Origin: Bacillota bacterium
GTDB lineage: Bacteria; Bacillota; Dethiobacteria; Dethiobacterales; Dethiobacteraceae
Reading direction: 5' to 3'
DNA length: 7,627 nucleotides
Assembly (NCBI GenBank): GCA_024650095.1
Contig: JANKMV010000070.1
Coordinates: 1-7,627, forward strand
Shown: positions 1 to 4,974 of the stretch, in pieces
How the letters are laid out: each line of letters opens with the position of its first letter
How positions within the stretch are numbered: position 1 is the first letter of the stretch
Made by a program: the position numbers and the translations under genes
Notes under the pieces: generated by a model
The model's input: only the letters and a program-made list of their open reading frames with translations
What the model was told of the DNA's origin: nothing
Databases searched by the model: none

Positions 1-46
1 TGTTCCATGCCCATTCTCGCCTCTACTAAGGTTCTTCGCAATTACA

Positions 47-943
47 TTACTCACTCATAAAAACTTGAGCAACCTTAAAAACATAGTATTCCTCTCCATC
101 TTCCACAACAACATTTCCGGCAGCAGCTACACCTACGTATGCCAACTCTGGATTCAACATATTCTCCCTGTGTCCGTCAGATCTCATCAGGCTATTATGG
201 GAGTCCTTAGCCATTCCGGCTAGTTCTTTACTAAAAGAATTGCCAAATTCCTTATACCAGGATGTAGCAACTTTGATGTGATTTAAATTCTCAGATATGA
301 TAGGAACAGAACCTCCAACTATCTCAGCTGCATAATCCGTTGTGCAACCAATCCGTGGTGAACCGTGTCCGTAATAATTATGGGTCATCATGTCATCAAC
401 CTTTATGTGAGCTACCTCCATTAATGTATCATGGACTTTAAGTTCTGGGATCCCTCTCTTTTTCCTTTCTGCGTTCAATATTCGAATATTTTCCCAGGCC
501 AAATCTCTATAAAAAACAATCTCCTCTGGCGGAAGATCAAGGTTATCTGCTTTACGATCTTGCTGGTCTTCCTGCTGAGTCTTTTCTGATACAGTCGTCG
601 CTTGGTCGTTCGTATCTACGGAGCCCTCTTTTCCTTTGCCTGATAATTTCTTCTCAGACCTTTCACTTTGTCTATGATTAGATGACGCTTCTTCCTCATT
701 GTCTGCTTCAGAAGCTGAGACAGAGGAAGGAGAAGGCGGCGAACTTATGCTAAGTTCACCCACGACAACTGCAAACCGTTCAATAAGGTTATCTTCACCG
801 TTATGCATTTTGTATGCTTCAAAAGACAGCAGCCCGATAGCAACGATAATCAATAAAGTAAAAATTGTGTTAGTGGTCTTTATGGCAACACCCTTTATCT
901 TTTTAAATATAGTCGCCACCTCCCCATCAACGTTTGCGCCCAT
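47..943 (-). CDS. Membrane-anchored CAP (SCP/PR1, YkwD-like) domain protein
   Basis: Numbering here counts from a TTG at 952. The protein has one N-terminal membrane segment (about 29-47, TIFTLLIIVAIGLLSF). A long polar low-complexity linker rich in S, E, K and Q follows (about 66-140), then a C-terminal CAP domain (about 148-298). CAP landmarks are LNAERKKRG (159-167), THNYYGHGSP (190-199, His191/His196), SENL (220-223) and SDGHRENMLNP (258-268). It is probably anchored outside the membrane; the substrate of bacterial CAP domains is generally unknown. It is the last gene of the pseudopilin operon, starting 37-70 bp after the previous stop depending on the start codon, and it also has its own promoter. 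The start is uncertain. TTG 952 and ATG 943 have no ribosome binding site, and both lie at or before the predicted transcript start. A strong GGGGAGGTG (925-917) sits 6 nt before an ATA codon at 910, giving IFKKIKG. Coordinates here use the first ATG. Domain call is firm, start is not. Confidence 0.88.
   Translation of the reverse strand: MGANVDGEVATIFKKIKGVAIKTTNTIFTLLIIVAIGLLSFEAYKMHNGEDNLIERFAVVVGELSISSPPSPSSVSASEADNEEEASSNHRQSERSEKKLSGKGKEGSVDTNDQATTVSEKTQQEDQQDRKADNLDLPPEEIVFYRDLAWENIRILNAERKKRGIPELKVHDTLMEVAHIKVDDMMTHNYYGHGSPRIGCTTDYAAEIVGGSVPIISENLNHIKVATSWYKEFGNSFSKELAGMAKDSHNSLMRSDGHRENMLNPELAYVGVAAAGNVVVEDGEEYYVFKVAQVFMSE
917..925 (-). promoter_or_regulatory. Strong SD inside the annotated CAP frame, pointing to an ATA start
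   Basis: GGGGAGGTG on the minus strand is followed by GCGACT and then ATA (910-908). The GGAGG core is 8 nt from the ATA. No ATG, GTG or TTG lies in frame at a proper distance; the GTG at 919 is part of the SD itself. The same arrangement precedes the EAL gene. Confidence 0.5.
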
Positions 944-952
944 CTTAACCAA

Positions 953-961
953 ATTATACCA
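953..961 (-). promoter_or_regulatory. Extended -10 promoter for the CAP gene
   Basis: On the minus strand, TGGTATAAT is a perfect extended -10 element (TGnTATAAT) in the gap between the 344-aa gene and the CAP gene. No good -35 is visible, which is usual for extended -10 promoters. The predicted transcript start is near 946. That places the TTG at 952 outside this transcript and leaves the ATG at 943 almost leaderless. Confidence 0.55.
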
Positions 962-980
962 TAAACAAATATTTAGCGCA

Positions 981-2015
981 CTACCTGCTTAGGTGTATTG
1001 TAACATCCACAGGAACGGTATCTTTCTCAATACTATAGGTCACATTAATTTGCGGAACAGTTCTCCGTTCTACTCTTTCAGGAGTGTAGTTACGTACAGT
1101 ATTTATATCCCATCTGTAATTAATCGTCTCGGCTACATAACTGGAATAAGTCTGCCAAAAATAAACGCCTATATCTGTTTGCTTTCTTTCAACTAGGCCA
1201 ACATATGCCCCCACATCTCTTTTTGGTGCAACAAGCTTAAATCCTGAATATAAAAGGGAAGATCTACTCGACAAAACTCCCAAATAACCAAAAAGGTTAA
1301 TTACAGCATCAGGTAAAGGCTCGCTGATTGTAATTGTTCCTGCCGTAGATGTTCTTGTTCTAATTAAGTCTCTGACTTCAGTTCTTGCTTCACTTAAGGA
1401 ACTATATGTTCTGCTAGTCAAAAGAGTCGGTGTTTTATAATGATTCGGCCGTGCCATTGTACTATTGAACCCTTCATCCAGGTATAATGACCCGATATAA
1501 TCCGTTCGCCTTATCGCTCTTGTGCCCAGACTCCTCACTCTGTCTTGAGCAGCAGCACGGGAAGAAAACGGACCTTCACTTCTGCCGGTAGGATTTGTTG
1601 TATAGCTAAAGTAATCCATACTAACTTCCCGTATATAATACTTTGTTGAATTGTCTCTCTCAGTTCTAGTGCCCGGATTGTTTTGCCTTGCTTCTGCTCT
1701 TGTTTCATACGGACCTGTTTGCCTGCCAGCAGTATTCCACCCATTACCGCTGTTTTGCATTTCAACAAGCCAGTATCTTGTTTCAGTCCTGGCCGGCACT
1801 GTAACCCTAACGACTTCTTCCGGAATAATATAATCTTGCGGTGATTTTCTTTGTGCTTCTTCTTTGCTGCGGTAAACATCTACAACTTGTTTTTCTATAA
1901 CTTTTCCATACTGGGTATGCGTTTCAACTACATGCCAGACATCAACATCCATCGCCTGCACATTTCCAGCAGTTAAAAGAACTATCACCAATGTAAATAA
2001 CAGTATCTTTCTCAT
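981..2015 (-). CDS. Secreted protein of unknown family with four degenerate repeats
   Basis: This 344-aa protein begins with a clear signal peptide (1-21, MRK, hydrophobic core, cleavage after VQA). I do not recognise its family. The mature part contains four divergent units. Each has an aromatic/beta-rich strand (VWHVVE 26, RYWLVEM 80, KYYIREV 125, DYIGSLYLDE 172), a variable stretch, then a motif of the form [PV/T]-[YF]-x-[ST]-x-x-[EA]-A-[RQ] at VYRSKEEAQ 47-55, PYETRAEAR 102-110, PFSSRAAAQ 149-157 and TYSSLSEAR 203-211. Two units end in GTR. The layout faintly recalls SPOR-like repeats, but that is only a resemblance. The C-terminal 120 residues are beta-rich with no motif I know. The SD GGAGGTGAT (2028-2020) is ideal for this ATG. 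The gene starts 16 bp after the TadG-like stop, so it is in the operon and may encode an exported partner of the pseudopilus. Confidence 0.85.
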   Translation of the reverse strand: MRKILLFTLVIVLLTAGNVQAMDVDVWHVVETHTQYGKVIEKQVVDVYRSKEEAQRKSPQDYIIPEEVVRVTVPARTETRYWLVEMQNSGNGWNTAGRQTGPYETRAEARQNNPGTRTERDNSTKYYIREVSMDYFSYTTNPTGRSEGPFSSRAAAQDRVRSLGTRAIRRTDYIGSLYLDEGFNSTMARPNHYKTPTLLTSRTYSSLSEARTEVRDLIRTRTSTAGTITISEPLPDAVINLFGYLGVLSSRSSLLYSGFKLVAPKRDVGAYVGLVERKQTDIGVYFWQTYSSYVAETINYRWDINTVRNYTPERVERRTVPQINVTYSIEKDTVPVDVTIHLSR

Positions 2016-2031
2016 TTTTGATCACCTCCAG

Positions 2032-2505
2032 TTAAGGAGCTAAATTTGCTTTAGCTTCCGAATCAACAGTAAGCATAATCCTCTCATAGCCCATACCGGA
2101 AAACAATGAACCCAAGAGCAACGACTGCGCTTCAAATTTCACCTCCACATAATACGAATCGCTGTCTACTTTCCTGTAAGTAAAATCATTTTCACTCCAC
2201 TCAATGTTTTTAACTCGCTGCAAATTTTCCGCCACAACCTCTCGCGCCCGCGTTTTCGCTTTGCTTTCATTTATCTCTACTCTAAAAGCAAGCTCTAACC
2301 CGTTATTAACACTAAATCCGCTTATTACAATCTCATCATCTTCAACCGCAACTGCGGCTAAGGAGCCGGCATCGGAAGCCATCTGTACCTGCGACCTTGT
2401 CAGATGAATAATCCCCAGATCAACAACAAGCACCAACAACATAAGCACAACAGGCAGTATTATGGCAGTAATTATCAGGGAATTGCCTCGCTCGTCAGCT
2501 CTCAT
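2032..2505 (-). CDS. Short TadG-like pilus assembly protein (TadG N-terminal domain only)
   Basis: This 157-aa protein starts MRADERG followed by a hydrophobic segment (about 10-33) ending in VDLG, then RSQVQMASDAGSLAAVAV. That is the signature of the TadG-like N-terminal domain (PF13400 type: membrane helix, Dlg, then a Q-x-A-x-DA-x-x-LAA helix). Classical TadG proteins are several hundred residues with a C-terminal von Willebrand-like region; this one is short and lacks it. The position +5 after Gly7 is Ile, not the Glu needed for efficient class IV prepilin processing, so it may stay uncleaved. The SD GGGAGGTG lies 4 nt before the ATG, and the start is 15 bp after the preceding TadE stop. 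It probably sits in the membrane with its C-terminal part outside. Confidence 0.87.
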   Translation of the reverse strand: MRADERGNSLIITAIILPVVLMLLVLVVDLGIIHLTRSQVQMASDAGSLAAVAVEDDEIVISGFSVNNGLELAFRVEINESKAKTRAREVVAENLQRVKNIEWSENDFTYRKVDSDSYYVEVKFEAQSLLLGSLFSGMGYERIMLTVDSEAKANLAP

Positions 2506-2520
2506 ACTACACCTCCCTGT

Positions 2521-2880
2521 CTAACTTGGCTCAAGATGAAATGTAGCAATGCCCTTAACAGTCATTCCGCCATTTTCGCCGCTAAATAATTTCCAAACCC
2601 CAGGCAGTAAGGAATCAAACATAATCTCTGTTTCTGTTGTAACCAAATCGCTTTTCCTTGTTAACTTGAAATCTTCCAGATTTACCAGGTATTCCGCTTT
2701 ATCTCTGGCGGTCTTTTCATCTTCTGTCCGAATGAATTCCCGTGCTGCTGCTCTTGCCGCCTCATTGGCCAGCAGCTTGGAATTAACCAGCAGTCCCATT
2801 TCTACTAATCCGATAAGCAACAAAAGTAACAGCGGAATGACAATAGCGGCCTCAACCAGAGCAGTCCCTTTTTCCTTCAC
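2521..2880 (-). CDS. TadE-family pseudopilin (second copy)
   Basis: This protein of about 119 aa has the TadE signature KEKG|TALVEAAIVIPLLLLL. A prepilin-peptidase-type site follows Gly5, with Glu at +5, then a hydrophobic helix, a conserved ANEAARAAARE segment and a beta-rich C-terminal domain. TadE proteins are minor pseudopilins processed by the TadV peptidase. The start is chosen as the GTG at 2880. It overlaps the upstream stop as GTGA and is 7 nt from the SD AAGGAGG, whereas the ATG at 2886 is only 1 nt from that SD. With this start the N-terminus aligns residue for residue with the first TadE copy (G5, E10, P16). The short GTGA overlap implies translational coupling. Confidence 0.9.
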   Translation of the reverse strand: MKEKGTALVEAAIVIPLLLLLLIGLVEMGLLVNSKLLANEAARAAAREFIRTEDEKTARDKAEYLVNLEDFKLTRKSDLVTTETEIMFDSLLPGVWKLFSGENGGMTVKGIATFHLEPS

Positions 2881-3260
2881 TGCCATCCCTCCTTCCTGTA
2901 CTTTGCACTGCCCAAAAGATTTATGGAATTTGGAGACGTGTCTGAAAATGCCGCACTAAGGCCGGGAGCAAAAATTTGCTGCCGGCCCAATAAGATCACT
3001 TCAACACTCTCGACGCTTTCTTTGAACTCCACATCGTATGTCAGTTGTGTGAAAGACAAAGAAAGCACATCTTCTATGGCATCCATAGCCTGCTGTTGAC
3101 AGGCGGATACCGCATACTCTCTTGCCCCTTCTCTGGCAGCCGATGTAACTATCACCTTGTTATAACCGGCAAATGCTAATGTAAAGATGCTAATTAAAAT
3201 AAACAGGACAACTGGTATGGCAATAGCAGTCTCAATCATTGAGGTGCCTTTATCACCCAT
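2877..3260 (-). CDS. TadE-family pseudopilin (first copy)
   Basis: This 127-aa protein starts MGDKG|TSMIETAIAIPVVLFIL. It shows a class IV prepilin-like leader with Gly5, Glu10 (+5) and Pro16, a hydrophobic helix to about residue 32, then SAAREGAREYAV, the conserved alpha segment of TadE proteins. The rest is a soluble domain predicted to lie outside. The start is placed at the ATG at 3260, which overlaps the prepilin peptidase stop as TAATG and follows a GGGGGTG SD. An ATG 21 bp further upstream would add seven unlikely residues. It is a likely substrate of the adjacent peptidase and partner of the second TadE copy. Confidence 0.9.
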   Translation of the reverse strand: MGDKGTSMIETAIAIPVVLFILISIFTLAFAGYNKVIVTSAAREGAREYAVSACQQQAMDAIEDVLSLSFTQLTYDVEFKESVESVEVILLGRQQIFAPGLSAAFSDTSPNSINLLGSAKYRKEGWQ

Positions 3261-3736
3261 TAAAACACCCCCCAGAAGCAAGACAACAAAGCTCCGGCAG
3301 ATATAAACACGCCATAAGGAAGGACACTGTCTTCTTGTGACCCCTTAAACTTAAGCAAAAGGAACAAGCGTGGGAAAAACTCTTTAAACCCGTATTTGCG
3401 TAGTAAGATAATCGCCGCTGCCACTCCACCAATTATTGAACCGATTAGCAAAATATTTATTGCAAAAAGAGGACCTGCCAAGGCACCGAAACCGGCCATT
3501 AGCTTTACATCACCAGCTCCCATGCCACCCATCACAAAGAAAGGAACAAGGGCACCTCCGCCGATAAATAAACCACATAAAGACAAAAGCAGCCCGGACA
3601 GGCCGCCTAAAAAAATATTAATAAAGAACCCAACGGCTACCGCTCCGAATGTCAGCCAGTTGGGTATTCGGTATGTTTTAAAATCCCATACAGCGGCTGT
3701 TACAGCTACTGCCATGACTAAAAAAATGATCATCAT
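3260..3736 (-). CDS. Prepilin peptidase, A24 family (TadV/CpaA-like)
   Basis: This 158-aa polytopic membrane aspartic protease cleaves class IV prepilins and Tad pseudopilins. Both catalytic aspartates are visible: Asp18 in WDFKTYRIPNWL and Asp76 in the GxGD motif GMGAGDVKL (73-79). The family's C-terminal LPYGVFISAG is present near 138-147. The length matches the short TadV/CpaA form, which lacks the N-terminal methyltransferase domain of PilD-type enzymes. The leader is ATGATG preceded by GGGGGGAG; the second ATG (3733) has the better spacing, so the first Met may not be used. The gene follows the EAL stop by 13 bp, and its stop overlaps the TadE start (TAATG). Its likely substrates are the two following TadE proteins and a Flp pilin encoded elsewhere. 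Confidence 0.95.
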   Translation of the reverse strand: MMIIFLVMAVAVTAAVWDFKTYRIPNWLTFGAVAVGFFINIFLGGLSGLLLSLCGLFIGGGALVPFFVMGGMGAGDVKLMAGFGALAGPLFAINILLIGSIIGGVAAAIILLRKYGFKEFFPRLFLLLKFKGSQEDSVLPYGVFISAGALLSCFWGVF

Positions 3737-3749
3737 TCTCCCCCCGACA

Positions 3750-4418
3750 TTAAAAATTAGTTAATGAGAAGCATTTACCCAGCAAAAAGCCCTGGCCGTA
3801 TTCGACACCAAGGCTTTTAACCATGTTTAATTGTTTAGGAGTTTCAATGCACTCGGCAATTGTTTTAATTTTAAGTGCTTTAGCCATGTTAACCACATTT
3901 TTTAAAATTACCGTGCTGTAGAAACTGCCGTTTGTTAAAGGTTTATCAAGCTTTATATAATCAGGATGTAACAGCTGAACCAGCTCCAGCCGGTTAAAAC
4001 CTGACGCCATATCATCAATAGCGAATTTGTACCCTCTACTTTGCAGCTCTTTTATGCTTAAAACAAACTCTGACTTGTAATCAAACGGAAACTCCTCCGT
4101 CTCTACCAACTCAAAGACTACATGCTCTGCTTTTGGTAAGGGCTCAAGTCTATTTAGTAAGTAAAGAAGAGTCAGTGGCTGTATGTTAATAAAAATAACC
4201 CCTTCCGGGGCATTAGCTAATGCTTTCTGCATACATTGAATTTCAAGCTCTCGTGACAGCCCAATCCTGTTGGCCTCATAAAACATATCCTGCGCCTTTT
4301 CTTCGTTTGGGCCTCTAGCCAGTGCTTCGTATCCCAGCACATTATTTGATTGCATATCAAGTATCGGCTGATAAACAACCCTGACCGACCGACTCGTAAT
4401 AATCTCTAAAATATTTAT
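3750..4418 (-). CDS. Stand-alone EAL domain c-di-GMP phosphodiesterase, probable ATA start
   Basis: Numbering counts from ATA 4418 (222 aa). The enzyme type hydrolyses c-di-GMP to pGpG. The key EAL-family residues are present: YQPILD (16-21), GYEAL (29-33, Glu31), Asn78 in INIQP, Glu103 and Glu106 in FELVETE, Asp135-Asp136 in IDDMASGF, Lys156 in IKLDK, Glu189 in AECIET and Gln209 in GQGFLLG. The loop that is usually DDFGTG reads DDMASG. There is no sensor or GGDEF domain, so it is a bare cytosolic EAL. The first ATG is at 4355, residue 22, and would remove the conserved QPI strand. The frame runs back to a TGA at 4427, and an SD GGAGGTGA (4432-4425) points to the ATA at 4418. No ATG, GTG or TTG exists between. 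It heads the pseudopilin operon, suggesting local c-di-GMP control of appendage assembly. An inactive N-terminally damaged gene is the alternative. Confidence 0.88.
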   Translation of the reverse strand: MNILEIITSRSVRVVYQPILDMQSNNVLGYEALARGPNEEKAQDMFYEANRIGLSRELEIQCMQKALANAPEGVIFINIQPLTLLYLLNRLEPLPKAEHVVFELVETEEFPFDYKSEFVLSIKELQSRGYKFAIDDMASGFNRLELVQLLHPDYIKLDKPLTNGSFYSTVILKNVVNMAKALKIKTIAECIETPKQLNMVKSLGVEYGQGFLLGKCFSLTNF

Positions 4419-4424
4419 AGACTC

Positions 4425-4433
4425 TCACCTCCC
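4425..4433 (-). promoter_or_regulatory. Strong SD deciding the EAL start (ATA)
   Basis: GGGAGGTGA on the minus strand contains the in-frame TGA stop and is followed by GAGTCT and ATA (4418-4416). It is by far the best ribosome binding site upstream of the EAL domain. The GGAGG core is 9 nt from the ATA, and the ATG at 4355 has no SD. Confidence 0.6.
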
Positions 4434-4477
4434 TAGAAATAAAAATATGGCAACCTGCGGGTATGGGAAAAACCAGC

Positions 4478-4497
4478 AAAGTAAAACCGCTTACTTT
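4478..4497 (-). other. 7-bp stem-loop in the operon leader
   Basis: AAAGTAA-GCGGTT-TTACTTT is a perfect stem-loop in the leader, about 45 nt upstream of the EAL ribosome binding site. Confidence 0.4.
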
Positions 4498-4565
4498 CCA
4501 GATGCTTAACGGCAAGAAGTAGCTTTCATTAAAATGGTTTAACTCTAAGTAACATGATAAGACCA

Positions 4566-4585
4566 TGCACAAAAATAACCGTGCA
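4566..4585. promoter_or_regulatory. Dyad TGCAC-N10-GTGCA, possible operator
   Basis: This 5-bp inverted repeat with a 10-bp spacer sits directly after the minus-strand -10 box, over the predicted transcript start, where a repressor would act. It is also about 50 bp upstream of the predicted start of the divergent small gene. It is short enough to occur by chance. Confidence 0.3.
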
Positions 4586-4586
4586 G

Positions 4587-4616
4587 ATTATACTTAACCT
4601 TTTCTTATTATCTGAT
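4587..4616 (-). promoter_or_regulatory. Candidate promoter for the EAL-pseudopilin operon
   Basis: A perfect TATAAT lies at 4592-4587 on the minus strand, with only a weak -35 (ATCAGA, 4616-4611, 18-bp spacer, three of six matches). It overlaps the promoter of the divergent gene: its -35 region covers that gene's -10 box. Confidence 0.4.
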
Positions 4617-4621
4617 ATAAT
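4594..4621 (+). promoter_or_regulatory. Extended -10 promoter of the small acidic gene
   Basis: TTAACC (4594-4599, four of six matches to the -35 consensus), a 16-bp spacer and TGATATAAT (4613-4621, perfect extended -10) give a predicted start near 4628. A GGGGGG ribosome binding site (4631-4636) then lies 5 nt before the ATG at 4642. Confidence 0.65.
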
Positions 4622-4641
4622 CAAAAAAAAGGGGGGTTAAA

Positions 4642-4872
4642 ATGATCACAATTATTATTGACCATTCGTACGAAGATAACTATTTTATGATTTCAGAAAT
4701 TGAAGTGAATATAGCAGACAAAGAAGAAAAAGAAAGGATAATGGAAAAATTTAAACAAATAGCCGGAGCCTTGGTAATGCCAGACAATGAATTAAAACAA
4801 AGAATTGCAGATACGTTGGAAGTAGATATTGACCTCATTGACCTAGATACAAACGAAATTGATCTAGACTAA
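4642..4872 (+). CDS. Small acidic protein of unknown function
   Basis: I do not recognise this 76-aa protein. It begins MITIIIDHSYEDNYFMISEIEVNIAD, continues with a charged, probably helical stretch KEEKERIMEKFKQIAG (28-43), and ends in a very acidic tail with a D/L/I alternation (DIDLIDLDTNEIDLD). It has no signal peptide or membrane segment, so it is probably cytosolic. It is the only plus-strand gene. It has its own promoter and terminator, is divergent from the c-di-GMP/pseudopilin operon and convergent with the FN3 protein gene. Support for it being real comes from the promoter, the G-rich ribosome binding site and the following hairpin, and from the lack of an alternative frame. It may be a small regulator or protein-interaction module, but nothing shows this. 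Confidence 0.75.
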   Translation: MITIIIDHSYEDNYFMISEIEVNIADKEEKERIMEKFKQIAGALVMPDNELKQRIADTLEVDIDLIDLDTNEIDLD

Positions 4873-4885
4873 AGCAAAAACTGGT

Positions 4886-4905
4886 AGCAACACGGTTGCT
4901 CTTTT
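4886..4905 (+). terminator. Rho-independent terminator of the small gene
   Basis: The stem AGCAAC-ACG-GTTGCT (4886-4900) is followed by CTTTT and lies 13 bp after the stop codon. The stem is only 6 bp, so it may be weak. Confidence 0.5.
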
Positions 4906-4922
4906 AAATGCATATAAGGATT

Positions 4923-4966
4923 AGAATACGTAGGAGGTGCTTAAAGATGCACCTCCTACGTATTCT
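4923..4966. terminator. Perfect 18-bp inverted repeat between convergent genes
   Basis: The arms 4923-4940 (AGAATACGTAGGAGGTGC) and 4949-4966 are perfectly complementary with an 8-base loop. It starts 8 bp after the minus-strand FN3 gene stop and 50 bp after the small gene stop, the usual place of a bidirectional terminator. Neither side has a good T-tract, so it may act as a transcript-end stabiliser or have another role. Confidence 0.6.
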
Positions 4967-4974
4967 TACTCCAT

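Larger units (their letters stand above)
4419..4580 (-). promoter_or_regulatory. Long 5' leader with alternative hairpins upstream of the EAL-pilin operon
   Basis: If transcription starts near 4580, the operon mRNA has a leader of about 160 nt. Segment B (AAAGTAAGC, 4497-4489) can pair perfectly with C (TTACTTT, 4484-4478; loop of 6). It can also pair with upstream A (GCTACTT, 4523-4517; one bulged base). The two pairings exclude each other, as in switch-type leaders. I see no known riboswitch consensus, and the C hairpin is not followed by a clean U-tract. Confidence 0.3.

Noticed and set aside
1..46. Start of another minus-strand gene (ATG at 14-12 after GAGGCGAG)
   Set aside because: Only about 14 coding bases would be visible and the SD is weak. 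It cannot be supported from this window.
1535..1879. Minus-strand frame of 114 codons inside the 344-aa gene
   Set aside because: It overlaps the signal-peptide-bearing gene in another frame and has no ribosome binding site.
2549..2959. Plus-strand open frame of 136 codons, with others at 699-992, 3396-3764 and 5032-5534
   Set aside because: All lie antisense to clearly identified genes, lack ribosome binding sites and have no recognisable protein features.
4441..4470. Intrinsic terminator in the leader from the T-rich stretch
   Set aside because: The T-rich stretch before the EAL SD is interrupted and is not directly preceded by a stable GC-rich stem.
4357..4572. Minus-strand open frame of 71 codons over the operon leader
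   Set aside because: It has no SD at its start, cysteine- and aromatic-rich random composition, and it reads through the EAL SD and start region in another frame. It is best seen as chance.
4419..4600. Possible c-di-GMP (GEMM) riboswitch before the EAL gene
   Set aside because: The context invites it, but the conserved GEMM-I core around GCAAACC and GACGCAAAGC is absent, and I see no GEMM-II core either.
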